Shown here one piece after another: positions 24,367 to 34,437 of a stretch of DNA of 64,000 bases. The stretch comes from Streptomyces iakyrus (GTDB taxonomy: Bacteria > Actinomycetota > Actinomycetes > Streptomycetales > Streptomycetaceae), in assembly GCF_000717055.1 (NCBI RefSeq), contig NZ_JNXI01000004.1, forward strand, positions 186,001 through 250,000. The letters run 5' to 3'. How positions within the stretch are numbered: the stretch's first letter is position 1; each line of letters starts with the position of its first letter. The position numbers were made by a program, and so were the translations under genes. The notes below the pieces were generated by a model. That model was given only the letters and a program-made list of their open reading frames with translations. It was not told where the DNA came from and searched no databases.

Positions 24367-24428
24367 GATCGGGAGCCTACCCCCGGGCATCCGGCCCGCC
24401 GCCGGGAAGCCCGTAGGCTCGGGCCACC

Positions 24429-25121
24429 ATGACGACCGTAAGCATCCCCGAAGACTGGCCCACGACCGAGGACCGGGCACGTGCCGTCCAGGACGAACTG
24501 CGCGCCCGCGTGATCCTCGGCGAACCGGGACCGCCGCCCGGCTCGGGCCGGGTGACCGGGGTCGACGTCGCCTACGACGACGAACGGGACATCGTCGCCG
24601 CGGCGGCGGTCGTGCTGGACGCGTCGAGTCTCGAAGTCGTCGCCGAGGCCACGGCCGTGGGCCGGGTCTCCTTCCCCTACGTGCCCGGGCTGCTCGCCTT
24701 CCGCGAGATCCCCACGGTCCTCGCCGCCCTCGACGCCCTGCCCTGCCCGCCCGGCCTGGTCGTCTGCGACGGCTACGGCCTCGCCCACCCGCGCCGCTTC
24801 GGCCTCGCCAGCCACCTCGGCGTCCTGACCGGCCTGCCCACGATCGGCGTCGCCAAGAACCCGTTCACCTTCACCTACGACGATCCGGACACCCCGCGCG
24901 GCAGCACCTCCGCGCTCCTCGCCGGCTCCGAGGAGGTCGGCCGGGCCCTGCGCACCCGGGACGGCGTCAAGCCGGTCTTCGTCTCGGTCGGCCACCGCGT
25001 GAGCCTGCCGAACGCCTGCGCCCACACCCTGGCGCTGACACCCGCCTACCGCCTCCCGGAGACCACGCGCAGGGCGGACGCGCTGTGCCGGAAGGCGCTG
25101 CGGGAGGCCTACTCCGTCTGA
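24429..25121 (+). CDS. nfi: Endonuclease V
   Basis: The 230-residue protein matches endonuclease V, which nicks DNA (or RNA) one base 3' of deoxyinosine and so starts repair of deaminated adenine. The catalytic acids are in place: D46 (TGVDVAYDD), E93 (YVPGLLAFREIP) and D114 (VVCDGYGLAHPRRFGLA). The YVPG wedge motif and the KPVFVSVGHRVSL strand also match. The start is ATG 24429. The gene ends 13 bases into the convergent 64-residue gene. Confidence 0.95.
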   Translation: MTTVSIPEDWPTTEDRARAVQDELRARVILGEPGPPPGSGRVTGVDVAYDDERDIVAAAAVVLDASSLEVVAEATAVGRVSFPYVPGLLAFREIPTVLAALDALPCPPGLVVCDGYGLAHPRRFGLASHLGVLTGLPTIGVAKNPFTFTYDDPDTPRGSTSALLAGSEEVGRALRTRDGVKPVFVSVGHRVSLPNACAHTLALTPAYRLPETTRRADALCRKALREAYSV

Positions 25122-25303
25122 TCGGCCACGTGCCAGCGGCCCACCTCCCGGTATTCCGAGTCGTGGATGGCCGCCCCGTCCCCGGGGCGGAGTTCGTAGT
25201 GCCGGAGACTGCCGCCCCAGTACCTCAGGATCCGGCCCAGCTCGCCGGCCGGATCCTTCGCCAACGCCGCGTCGTCCATGGTGACTTCGAGAAGGAACCT
25301 CAT
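25109..25303 (-). CDS. Conserved small hypothetical protein (64 aa)
   Basis: The protein MRFLLEVTMDDAALAKDPAG continues with ELGRILRYWGGSLRHYELRP and ends near VGRWHVADQTE. Its composition is that of a folded alpha/beta protein, and similar small proteins are common in streptomycetes, but no function is known to me. It has a start ATG 25303 without a clear ribosome site; instead the start sits next to a perfect inverted repeat. Its stop overlaps the end of nfi by 13 bases in convergent orientation. Confidence 0.7.
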   Translation of the reverse strand: MRFLLEVTMDDAALAKDPAGELGRILRYWGGSLRHYELRPGDGAAIHDSEYREVGRWHVADQTE

Positions 25304-25305
25304 GC

Positions 25306-25325
25306 CTTCAATGGTTTCATTGAAG
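25306..25325. promoter_or_regulatory. Perfect 8-bp inverted repeat at a gene start
   Basis: CTTCAATG, GTTT, CATTGAAG is a perfect, unusually AT-rich inverted repeat two bases upstream of ATG 25303 on the minus strand. It could be an operator or a hairpin that controls translation. Confidence 0.5.
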
Positions 25326-25483
25326 TCCTTGTTGGCACTTCTGGAGCTTCTGCCGAGGCCGGAGTGCGCAAAGCCTCAAGTCGGGGAGTCGGCCGGGGCT
25401 GGGCGGGGCGGCGCGATCTGAGTACCGGCTCTGAGTACCTGTACGGATGCCCGCCCGCCACTCCCGTCGGCAGGCTGGGGCGC

Positions 25484-25630
25484 ATGACGACGCACCGTGC
25501 CCCCAAGCCAGTTGCCGGCCCGACCCAGACCGTCGAGCGGGCCGTCACCCTCGGGCTGATCCTCGCCGTGCTGGCCGGGCTCGGCTGGATCGCCGGGATG
25601 ATCTACACCATCGCCGAGTGGCCGCTGTAG
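25484..25630 (+). CDS. Small single-pass membrane protein (48 aa)
   Basis: The 48-residue product begins MTTHRAPKPVAGPTQTVERA and then has one long hydrophobic helix (VTLGLILAVLAGLGWIAGMI) before a short YTIAEWPL end. The start is ATG 25484. Codon positions show strong GC3 bias, which supports a real gene. The topology would leave a proline-rich cytoplasmic N-terminus. I do not know its function. Its stop lies 18 bases before the stop of the convergent reductase-like gene. Confidence 0.75.
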   Translation: MTTHRAPKPVAGPTQTVERAVTLGLILAVLAGLGWIAGMIYTIAEWPL

Positions 25631-25645
25631 GCCCCCGGCGGGCCC

Positions 25646-26824
25646 TCAGCGGGCCGACGCGACGCGGAAGCGGATGCCCGCCGCGCGCAGCCGGTCGATC
25701 AGCGCGTTGCCCATCGCCACCGCCGTGGTGACCTGGCCCGCCGTCTTCGGCAGGTCGTCGAAGGCCAGGCACAGCGCGGACTCGGCGAACATCTTGGCCG
25801 TCTCGTCGTAGCCGGGGTCGCCGCCCGAGACCTCCGTGTACACCCGCTTGCCGCCGCCCTCGCCCACGAAGCGCACGGAGAACCAGCTCTTCGCCCGCTT
25901 CTCGGGGCTCGGTCCGTCCCCGGGCTTGAGCCGGTCCGACAACCAGCGCCGCGCGGGCGGCACCTGGGCCGCCGCGACCAGCGCGCCGACCGCCGCGGCG
26001 CCGCCCACGGCGACCGGCAGGTGCCGGACGGCCGCGTACTGCCGGTAGCGGAAGTCGGGCCCGTACCGGTCGAGGGCCGACGCCGAGCGCCGCACGATCT
26101 GCGGGTCGATGGTCGGCATCGGCAGCGCCCAGGCGCCGACCTCCTTGGCGAACCGGGGACCGCCCAGCGGGGCCGCCGTCCGCCGGCCCACCAGCCGTGG
26201 TTCGTGCCGCCGCCGGTCCCGGGCCGCGGCCGCCATCTCCCGCTGCCGCGCGAACTGGCCCAGCGCGGAGGCGAAGGTCCCGCCCGAGAACGCCGCGTCG
26301 GCGGTCACGAAGCCCTCGACGCTCAGCGGCACGTCCTCCGGCAGCTGCTGCACGGTGAAGTACACGCCCAGGTCGTGCGGGACCGAGTCGAACCCGGCGG
26401 CGTGCACCAGCCGCGCCCCGGTCTCCCGGGCGCGGGCGTCGTGCCGGACGTACATCAGGTCCACGAACTCCGGCTCGCCGCACAGGTCCAGGTAGTCGGT
26501 GCCGGCGTCCGCGCAGGCGGCGACGAGTTCCTCGCCGTAGGTCACGTACGGGCCGACGGTCGTGGCCACCACGCGCGCGTGCTCCACGAGGTCGCGCAGC
26601 GAGGCCGGGTCGGAGACGTCCGCGTGCAGCACCCCCACGTCGGTGCCGGCGGGCAGCCGCTCCCGCAGCCGCTCCAGCTTCCCGGCATTGCGGCCCGCGA
26701 TCGCCCAGCGCAGCCCCTCCGGCGCGTGGGCGGCCAGGTACTCCGCGGTTAGCACCCCGGCGAAACTGGTCGCTCCGAAGAGCGCGATGTCGTACGGACG
26801 GTCCGTCCTGCTTTGCCTGCTCAT
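25646..26824 (-). CDS. Saccharopine-dehydrogenase-like NAD(P)-binding oxidoreductase (trans-acting enoyl reductase type)
   Basis: The 392-residue protein starts at ATG 26824 behind GAGGGG. A Rossmann motif opens it (YDIALFGATSFAGVLTAEYL), followed by ARVVATTVGPYVTYGEELVA and DYLDLCGEPEFVDLMY, the saccharopine-dehydrogenase-like N-domain. The C-terminal half (VEGFVTADAAFSGGTFASAL) matches the mycobacterial trans-acting enoyl reductase family rather than lysine catabolic enzymes. Some members reduce phthiocerol or lipid intermediates. The substrate here is unknown. Confidence 0.87.
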   Translation of the reverse strand: MSRQSRTDRPYDIALFGATSFAGVLTAEYLAAHAPEGLRWAIAGRNAGKLERLRERLPAGTDVGVLHADVSDPASLRDLVEHARVVATTVGPYVTYGEELVAACADAGTDYLDLCGEPEFVDLMYVRHDARARETGARLVHAAGFDSVPHDLGVYFTVQQLPEDVPLSVEGFVTADAAFSGGTFASALGQFARQREMAAAARDRRRHEPRLVGRRTAAPLGGPRFAKEVGAWALPMPTIDPQIVRRSASALDRYGPDFRYRQYAAVRHLPVAVGGAAAVGALVAAAQVPPARRWLSDRLKPGDGPSPEKRAKSWFSVRFVGEGGGKRVYTEVSGGDPGYDETAKMFAESALCLAFDDLPKTAGQVTTAVAMGNALIDRLRAAGIRFRVASAR

Positions 26825-26915
26825 GACACCCCTCGGTCGTTCAGCCCGTGCCGCTGTCGGTGGCCGAGGCTAGCGTGAGGGGTGCGGAGCCCGACGACGA
26901 GCCCGGAGGACCACG

Positions 26916-27296
26916 ATGGCCGTGCCCAGGAATGCCCTGAAGAAGTGGGAGAAAGTGCGCGCGTTCGCACTGGGGCTGCCGGATGCCGTCGAGGAGTTCC
27001 CCTGGGGCGAGTCCGTCGCGAAGGTCAACAGGAAGGTGTTCGTCTTCCTCGGCGTCCAGGACGGCAGTTACCCCCTGGGGGTGACGGTGAAGCTCACGGA
27101 CGAGACGGCGCACGCGCACGCGCTGGCCTGCCCCGGCGCCGAGCCCGCCGGATACGGCCTGGGCAAGGCGGGCTGGGTGTACGTCCCCCTGGAGCAGCAG
27201 GGCGCCCCGGCCGCCGAGGTGCTCTGCGACTGGGTGGAGGAGAGCTACCGGGTGATCGCCCCGAAGCGGCTGATAGTCGTGCTGGACGGGCACTGA
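26916..27296 (+). CDS. MmcQ/YjbR-family DNA-binding-like protein
   Basis: The 126-residue protein is of the MmcQ/YjbR (cyaY-like) fold. It has FALGLPDAVEEFPWGESVAK at the front, KVFVFLGVQ, VTVKLTDE, and the late AGWVYVPLEQQ and ESYRVIAPKRL segments. The family is widespread; DNA binding is proposed from structure only. It starts at ATG 26916 and is divergent from the reductase gene with 91 bases between starts. The next gene downstream has its own control region. Confidence 0.87.
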   Translation: MAVPRNALKKWEKVRAFALGLPDAVEEFPWGESVAKVNRKVFVFLGVQDGSYPLGVTVKLTDETAHAHALACPGAEPAGYGLGKAGWVYVPLEQQGAPAAEVLCDWVEESYRVIAPKRLIVVLDGH

Positions 27297-27315
27297 CCTC
27301 GTCCGGCAGATTGCT

Positions 27316-27323
27316 AAGCGCTT
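27316..27323. promoter_or_regulatory. AAGCGCTT palindrome upstream of the CoA-transferase operon
   Basis: The 8-bp palindrome AAGCGCTT sits in GCTAAGCGCTTGC, a form often seen as the core of TetR-type operators in front of acyl-CoA genes. It is 84 bases before ATG 27407. Confidence 0.4.
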
Positions 27324-27375
27324 GCTCGTTCAGGGCTTGTGCCGAGTGGAACACGTTCTTAGCATCGCTGGTGTT

Positions 27376-27386
27376 ACATCAGATGT
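27376..27386. promoter_or_regulatory. ACATCAGATGT dyad upstream of the CoA-transferase gene
   Basis: ACATC-A-GATGT is a perfect 11-bp palindrome ending 20 bases before ATG 27407. The position is right for an operator that blocks initiation. Confidence 0.4.
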
Positions 27387-27406
27387 GTCACAGCACTGGG
27401 GGCTGG

Positions 27407-28552
27407 ATGACCACGGCAAGGACGCCAGGACACGGCCCGCTCTCCGGCGTGCGCGTCGTCGAGCTGGCCGGCATCGGACCCGGCCCGTTCGCCGCCATGC
27501 TCCTGGCCGACCTCGGCGCCGATGTCGTCCGCGTGGACCGCCCCGGCGGCCCCGGACTCGCGATCAACCCGGCCTGCGACGTCACCAACCGCAACAAGCG
27601 CTCGGTGGTCGTCGACCTGAAGGCCCCCGACGGCCCGGAGCAGGTGCTCGACCTCGCGGCCCGCGGCGACATCCTCGTCGAGGGCTACCGCCCCGGCGTC
27701 GCCGAGCGCCTCGGCGTGGGCCCCGCGCCCTGCCACGCCCGCAACCCCCGTCTCGTCTACGGCAGGATGACCGGCTGGGGCCAGGACGGCCCGCTCGCCC
27801 AGCGCGCCGGGCACGACATCGCGTACATCGCCCCCACCGGCACCCTCGGCATGATCGGCCGCCCTGACGAGCCGCCGGCGGTCCCGGCCAACCTGCTCGG
27901 CGACTACGCGGGCGGCTCCCTCTACCTCGTCGTCGGCGTCCTCGCCGCCCTCCACCACGCCCGCGCGACCGGAACCGGCCAGGTCGTGGACGCCGCCATC
28001 GTCGACGGCACCGCCCACCTCTCGACGATGATCCACGGCATGCTCGCCGCCGGCGGCTGGCAGGACCGCCGCGGCGCCAACCTCCTGGACGGCGGGTGCC
28101 CGTACTACGGCACGTACGAGACGGCGGACGGCCGGTACATGGCCGTCGGTGCCCTGGAGCCGCAGTTCTACGCGGAGTTCCTCACCCTCCTCGGCGTCGA
28201 GGACCGGGCCGCCGCGCGCAAGGACGTCGCCCGGTGGGGTGAACTGCGCGAGGAAGTCGCCGCCCGCTTCAAGAGCCGCACCCGGGACGAGTGGACGGCC
28301 GTCTTCGACGGCACCGACGCCTGCGTCGCGCCCGTGCTGTCGCTGCGGGAGGCCCCGCACCACCCGCACCTCGCCGCCCGCGGCACCTTCACCGACCACG
28401 GCGGCATCACCCAGCCCGCCCCGGCCCCCCGCTTCTCCGCGACCCCGACCTCCGTCCGCACCGGCCCGGCCCGGCCGGGCGCCGACACCACGGACGTCGC
28501 CCGGGACTGGGACGTCCCCGGGCTGCTCCCCGCGCTCCGCAACCCTCAGTGA
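27407..28552 (+). CDS. CaiB/BaiF-family CoA transferase (alpha-methylacyl-CoA racemase-like)
   Basis: The 381-residue protein starts at ATG 27407 behind a weak G-rich site; the much longer open frame upstream is a shadow. Family motifs are clear: [45 protein letters not shown] and [20 protein letters not shown], the last holding the active-site aspartate. The length and G-G-H-D context fit alpha-methylacyl-CoA racemases, which epimerise branched acyl-CoAs before beta-oxidation. The thiolase gene begins 12 bases after its stop, so the two are an operon, followed by FadB. Confidence 0.9.
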   Translation: MTTARTPGHGPLSGVRVVELAGIGPGPFAAMLLADLGADVVRVDRPGGPGLAINPACDVTNRNKRSVVVDLKAPDGPEQVLDLAARGDILVEGYRPGVAERLGVGPAPCHARNPRLVYGRMTGWGQDGPLAQRAGHDIAYIAPTGTLGMIGRPDEPPAVPANLLGDYAGGSLYLVVGVLAALHHARATGTGQVVDAAIVDGTAHLSTMIHGMLAAGGWQDRRGANLLDGGCPYYGTYETADGRYMAVGALEPQFYAEFLTLLGVEDRAAARKDVARWGELREEVAARFKSRTRDEWTAVFDGTDACVAPVLSLREAPHHPHLAARGTFTDHGGITQPAPAPRFSATPTSVRTGPARPGADTTDVARDWDVPGLLPALRNPQ

Positions 28553-28563
28553 AAGGCCTCCTC

Positions 28564-29778
<1,215 letters not shown>

Positions 29779-29812
29779 CCCCCTCCCGACGGATCACACG
29801 GAGCACCTCCAC

Positions 29813-31999
29813 ATGAGCACTGAATCCACCACCATCCGCTGGGAACAGGACCGCACCGGCCTCGTCACCCTGGTCATCGACGACCCGAACCAGTCCGCGA
29901 ACACCATGAACCAGGCGTTCCGCGACTCCCTCGCCGTCGTCACCGACCGCCTGGAGGCCGAGAAGGACTCCATCCGGGGCGTCATCATCACCTCCGCGAA
30001 GAAGACCTTCTTCGCCGGCGGCGACCTGCGCGACCTCATCCGCGTCACCCCCGAGACGGCCCAGGAGCTGTTCGACGGCGGTATGGCGATCAAGCGGAAC
30101 CTGCGCCGCATCGAGACCCTCGGCAAGCCGGTCGTCGCCGCGCTCAACGGCGCCGCGCTCGGCGGCGGTTACGAGATCGCCCTGGCCTGCCACCACCGTG
30201 TCGCCCTCGACGCGCCCGGCTCCAAGATCGGCTGCCCCGAGGTCACCCTCGGCCTGCTGCCCGGAGGAGGCGGCGTCGTCCGCACGGTCCGGATGCTCGG
30301 CATCGCCGACGCGCTGCTGAAGGTGCTCCTCCAGGGCACCCAGTACAACCCCCGCCGCGCGCAGGAGAACGGCCTCGTCGACGAGGTGGCCGACAGCCCC
30401 GATGACATGCTCGCCAAGGCCCGCGCCTTCATCGACGCCAACCCCGAGTCCCAGCAGCCCTGGGACAAGCCGGGCTACCGGATCCCGGGCGGCACACCGG
30501 CCAACCCCAAGTTCGCCGCGAACCTGCCCGCCTTCCCGGCCACCCTGCGCAAGCAGACGGGCGGCGCCCCCTACCCGGCCCCGCGCAACATCCTCGCCGC
30601 CGCCGTCGAGGGCTCCCAGGTCGACTTCGAGACGGCGCAGGTCATCGAGGCCCGCTACTTCGTGGACCTCGCGGCCGGACAGACGTCGAAGAACATGATC
30701 CAGGCGTTCTTCTTCGACCTCCAGGCCGTCAACTCCGGCGCGAACCGCCCCAAGGGGATCGAGCGGCGCCAGGTCCGCAAGGTCGCCGTCCTCGGCGCCG
30801 GCATGATGGGCGCCGGCATCGCCTACTCCTGCGCCCGCGCCGGTATCGACGTCGTCCTCAAGGACGTCTCCCTGGAGGCGGCCCTCAAGGGCAAGGGTTA
30901 CTCCGAGAAGCTGTGCGCCAAGGCCGTGGCCAAGGGCCGTACGACCCAGGACAAGGCCGACGCGCTGCTCGCCCGCATCACCGCCACCGCCGAGGTCCAG
31001 GACCTGGCCGGCTGCGACGCCGTCATCGAGGCCGTCTTCGAGGACACCTCCCTCAAGCACAAGGTGTTCCAGGAGATCCAGCACGTCGTGGAGCCCGACG
31101 CGCTGCTGTGCTCCAACACCTCCACCCTGCCCATCACCGCCCTCGCCGAAGGCGTCGAGCGCCAGGGCGACTTCATCGGCCTGCACTTCTTCTCGCCCGT
31201 CGACAAGATGCCGCTCGTCGAGATCATCAAGGGCGAGCGCACGGGCGAGGAGGCGCTGGCCCGCGCCTTCGACCTGGTCCGGCAGATCAACAAGACGCCG
31301 ATCGTCGTCAACGACTCGCGCGGGTTCTTCACCTCCCGCGTCATCGGCCACTTCATCAACGAGGGCGTCGCCATGGTCGGCGAGGGCATCGAGCCCGCCT
31401 CGGTCGAGCAGGCCGCCGCCCAGGCCGGCTACCCGGCCAAGGTGCTGTCCCTGATGGACGAACTGACGCTCACCCTGCCCCGCAAGATCCGGGCCGAGTC
31501 CCGGCGCGCGGTCGAGGAGGCGGGCGGCACCTGGACGGCCCACCCCGCCGAGGCCGTCATCGACCGCATGGTCGACGAGTTCGGCCGCACCGGCCGCAGC
31601 GGCGGCGCCGGCTTCTACGACTACGGCGACGACGGCAAGCGCACCGGCCTCTGGCCCGGACTGCGCGAGCACTACACCAAGCCCGGCTACCGGATCCCGT
31701 TCCGGGACATGCAGGAGCGCATGCTGTTCTCCGAGGCGCTGGACACCGTCCGGCTGCTGGAGGAGGGCGTGCTGACCTCCGTCGCCGACGCCAACATCGG
31801 ATCCATCTTCGGCATCGGCTTCCCGGGCTGGACCGGCGGCGTGCTCCAGTACATCAACGGCTACGAGGGTGGCCTGCCCGGCTTCGTGGCACGCGCGCGG
31901 GAACTCGCCGAGCAGTACGGGGAGCGCTTCGCCCCGCCCGCGCTGCTGGTGGAGAAGGCGGAGAAGGGGGAGCGGTTCGGCGACTCAGCCCGCGGCTGA
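29813..31999 (+). CDS. fadB: FadB-type enoyl-CoA hydratase / 3-hydroxyacyl-CoA dehydrogenase
   Basis: The 728-residue multifunctional protein starts at ATG 29813. The N-terminal crotonase part has ALGGGYEIALACHHRVA (oxyanion hole) and CPEVTLGLLPGGGGVVR with the catalytic glutamate. The dehydrogenase Rossmann motif is KVAVLGAGMMGAGIAYSCAR, and the catalytic histidine lies in IGLHFFSPVDKMPLVEII. The C-terminal dehydrogenase domain is complete. It performs two successive steps of beta-oxidation, with the adjacent thiolase completing the cycle. The stop overlaps the convergent MerR gene by 15 bases. Confidence 0.95.
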   Translation: MSTESTTIRWEQDRTGLVTLVIDDPNQSANTMNQAFRDSLAVVTDRLEAEKDSIRGVIITSAKKTFFAGGDLRDLIRVTPETAQELFDGGMAIKRNLRRIETLGKPVVAALNGAALGGGYEIALACHHRVALDAPGSKIGCPEVTLGLLPGGGGVVRTVRMLGIADALLKVLLQGTQYNPRRAQENGLVDEVADSPDDMLAKARAFIDANPESQQPWDKPGYRIPGGTPANPKFAANLPAFPATLRKQTGGAPYPAPRNILAAAVEGSQVDFETAQVIEARYFVDLAAGQTSKNMIQAFFFDLQAVNSGANRPKGIERRQVRKVAVLGAGMMGAGIAYSCARAGIDVVLKDVSLEAALKGKGYSEKLCAKAVAKGRTTQDKADALLARITATAEVQDLAGCDAVIEAVFEDTSLKHKVFQEIQHVVEPDALLCSNTSTLPITALAEGVERQGDFIGLHFFSPVDKMPLVEIIKGERTGEEALARAFDLVRQINKTPIVVNDSRGFFTSRVIGHFINEGVAMVGEGIEPASVEQAAAQAGYPAKVLSLMDELTLTLPRKIRAESRRAVEEAGGTWTAHPAEAVIDRMVDEFGRTGRSGGAGFYDYGDDGKRTGLWPGLREHYTKPGYRIPFRDMQERMLFSEALDTVRLLEEGVLTSVADANIGSIFGIGFPGWTGGVLQYINGYEGGLPGFVARARELAEQYGERFAPPALLVEKAEKGERFGDSARG

Positions 32000-32710
32000 C
32001 CCGCCGGAGCCCGACGGCCCGGTGAGCCACTCGTCCAGCTCTTCCTTCAGCGACCGCTGGAACGCGGTGAGGAGCGCCTGCACCACCAGCGGGTGCATGT
32101 GCGCCGACAGGGACCGCACGTCCCGGGCGTCACGCTCCGCCACCTCACCGCGGAAGAGCTGGGACAGCTCCCGGGCCGCGGCGCGCGCGTGCTCGACGAG
32201 CACCTTGCGCGCCGCGAAGATCGCCTCCTGCGAGAGCGGCACGTCCAGCAGCCCGGCGCCCAGCCGCAGCAGACCGAGGTCGGCCTCGTACCCGCCGTCC
32301 GCGGGCCGGACCACGCCCATCGCGACGAGCCGCTCGACGTCCTCGTCGCCCAGCGGCCCTCCGGCCCGCCGCTCCAGCTCCGCCCGGGTGACCGTCTCGA
32401 CGCTCTCCGGTGCCCAGGAGGCCACCACGGCCCGGTGGATGGCGAGGTCGTGCGCGCTCAGGTCCGGCGGCAGCTGCCGCAGGTAGCGCTCGATGCCGGC
32501 CAGCGTCATGCCCTGCTGCTGCAACTCCTCGATCAGCGCCAGCCGGGCCAGATGCTCGCGCCCGTAGTGGCCCACGCGCCGCGGACCGAGCACCGGCGGG
32601 GGCAGCAGCCCCTTCGTGCCGTAGAAGCGGACCGTGCGCACCGTGACACCGGCCCGGGCGGCCAGCTCGTCGATCGTGAGGGTCGGCTCCTCGGTGTCGG
32701 TCGTCGTCAT
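31985..32710 (-). CDS. MerR-family transcriptional regulator
   Basis: The 241-residue protein starts at ATG 32710. The MerR winged helix is LTIDELAARAGVTVRTVRFY, then LPPPVLGPRRVGHYGREHLA, and the dimer helix LALIEELQQQGMTLAGIERYL follows. The effector domain is about 150 residues with no cysteine pattern for metal, so an organic ligand or none is likely. It converges on fadB and is divergent from the permease gene. Control of the neighbouring beta-oxidation operon is inferred from position only. Confidence 0.9.
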   Translation of the reverse strand: MTTTDTEEPTLTIDELAARAGVTVRTVRFYGTKGLLPPPVLGPRRVGHYGREHLARLALIEELQQQGMTLAGIERYLRQLPPDLSAHDLAIHRAVVASWAPESVETVTRAELERRAGGPLGDEDVERLVAMGVVRPADGGYEADLGLLRLGAGLLDVPLSQEAIFAARKVLVEHARAAARELSQLFRGEVAERDARDVRSLSAHMHPLVVQALLTAFQRSLKEELDEWLTGPSGSGGSAAG

Positions 32711-32928
32711 GTGCAGCAGTATCGCTGTCTCACCAGTGCTGTGAAACCTCCGGCGGCTCAAGTGAGGGTCGTGTGAGGAGTAGCGCTCTGTGACGTATGC
32801 CATCGCGTGAGCCGAGGGGCGTGAGGGAAGGTGGCCCCTTGGTCTGTGCCTTTACCGAGGGCACGGACCTTACGTACGTCCGGAAGCCGAGCGCGACCCG
32901 CTCGGGCGCACCAGAGAGTGGATCCACC

Positions 32929-34395
32929 GTGAGCAAGGACGCCGTGAACACGGCAGCAGCCGCATCCCCCCGTGACGCGGCGCAGGTGCCCGCGGATGCG
33001 GGCGACGCCGGCTACAGCAAGGACCTCAAGGCCCGCCACGTCAACATGATCGCCATCGGAGGCGCGATCGGCACCGGGCTCTTCCTGGGCGCGGGCGGCC
33101 GCCTCCACAACGCCGGCCCCGCGCTGGCGATCGCCTACCTGGTCTGCGGCGTCTTCGCCTTCTTCGTGGTCCGGGCCCTCGGTGAGCTGGTGCTCTACCG
33201 CCCGTCCTCGGGTTCCTTCGTGTCGTACGCGCGCGAGTTCCTCGGTGAGAAGGGCGCGTACGTCGCCGGCTGGATGTACTTCCTCAACTGGTCGACCACC
33301 GGCATCGCCGACATCACCGCGATCGCGCTCTACACGCACTACTGGAGCCTCTTCACCGACATCCCGCAGTGGGTGCTCGCGCTGGTCGCCCTCGCGGTCG
33401 TCCTGGCGGTGAACCTGATCTCGGTGAAGATCTTCGGCGAGATGGAGTTCTGGTTCGCCATCATCAAGGTCGCCACGCTCGTCGGCTTCATGTTCATCGG
33501 CATCTTCCTGCTCGCCACGCAGCACGAGGTGGGCGGGCAGACCCCGGGCCTGAGCGTCATCACCGACAACGGCGGCGTCTTCCCGCACGGCATGATGCCG
33601 GTCGTCCTCGTCATGCAGGGCGTGATCTTCGCGTACGCCGCGCTGGAGCTGGTCGGCGTCGCCGCGGGCGAGACCGCCGAGCCGGAGAAGGTCGTCCCGC
33701 GCGCGGTGAACTCGATCATGTGGCGGGTGGGTCTCTTCTACGTCGGCTCGGTCGTCCTGCTGGCCCTGCTGCTGCCGGGTTCGGTGTACTCGGCCGACCA
33801 GAGCCCCTTCGTCACGGTGCTGTCGAAGATCGGCGTCCCGGCCGCGGGCGACGTGATGAACCTGGTGGTCCTCACGGCCGCGATGTCCTCCCTCAACTCC
33901 GGCCTGTACTCCACGGGCCGCATCCTGCGCTCCATGGCGATGGCGGGCTCCGCCCCGAAGTTCACCGCGCGCATGAACCGCAGCCAGGTCCCCTACGGCG
34001 GCATCCTGCTGACCTGCGCGGTGTGCGTGCTCGGCGTCGGCCTGAACTTCCTCGTGCCGGCCCAGGCCTTCGAGATCGTGCTGAACGTCGCTTCCCTCGG
34101 CATCATCAGCACCTGGGTCATCATCATGGTCTGCCACCTGGTCTTCGTCCGCCGCGCCAAGGCCGGCCAGTTCACCCGGCCGTCCTTCCGCCTTCCCTTC
34201 AGCCCGGTCACGGAGATCACCACGATCGTCTTCCTGCTGGCCTGCCTCGGCATGATGTGGAACGACCCCGAGGTCGGCCGCAAGACCCTCCTGCTCATCC
34301 CGCTGATCGCGGCCATGCTGGTCGCGGGCTGGTTCGGCGTTCGCCGCCGGGTGTCCCGGGCTGCGGACCAGGAGCTGTCGCAGCTGACGAGGTAG
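32929..34395 (+). CDS. APC-family amino-acid permease (AAT type)
   Basis: The 488-residue protein starts at GTG 32929. After a soluble N-terminal 30 residues comes KARHVNMIAIGGAIGTGLFL, the AAT-family signature of proton-coupled amino-acid permeases such as asparagine, GABA and aromatic carriers, and about 12 membrane segments follow. AAGETAEPEKVVPRAVNSI is the conserved substrate-site/loop motif of the family. The substrate cannot be told from sequence. It is divergent from the MerR gene over a 218-base gap. Confidence 0.9.
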   Translation: MSKDAVNTAAAASPRDAAQVPADAGDAGYSKDLKARHVNMIAIGGAIGTGLFLGAGGRLHNAGPALAIAYLVCGVFAFFVVRALGELVLYRPSSGSFVSYAREFLGEKGAYVAGWMYFLNWSTTGIADITAIALYTHYWSLFTDIPQWVLALVALAVVLAVNLISVKIFGEMEFWFAIIKVATLVGFMFIGIFLLATQHEVGGQTPGLSVITDNGGVFPHGMMPVVLVMQGVIFAYAALELVGVAAGETAEPEKVVPRAVNSIMWRVGLFYVGSVVLLALLLPGSVYSADQSPFVTVLSKIGVPAAGDVMNLVVLTAAMSSLNSGLYSTGRILRSMAMAGSAPKFTARMNRSQVPYGGILLTCAVCVLGVGLNFLVPAQAFEIVLNVASLGIISTWVIIMVCHLVFVRRAKAGQFTRPSFRLPFSPVTEITTIVFLLACLGMMWNDPEVGRKTLLLIPLIAAMLVAGWFGVRRRVSRAADQELSQLTR

Positions 34396-34437
34396 CAGGC
34401 CGGAGCCGTTGGCAGTGGCCGGGCCTACGGTGGCGTC

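Noticed and set aside
24122..25630. 502-codon open frame spanning endonuclease V
   Set aside because: It crosses several real genes in the wrong frame; only its last 48 codons are real, and these start at their own ATG 25484.
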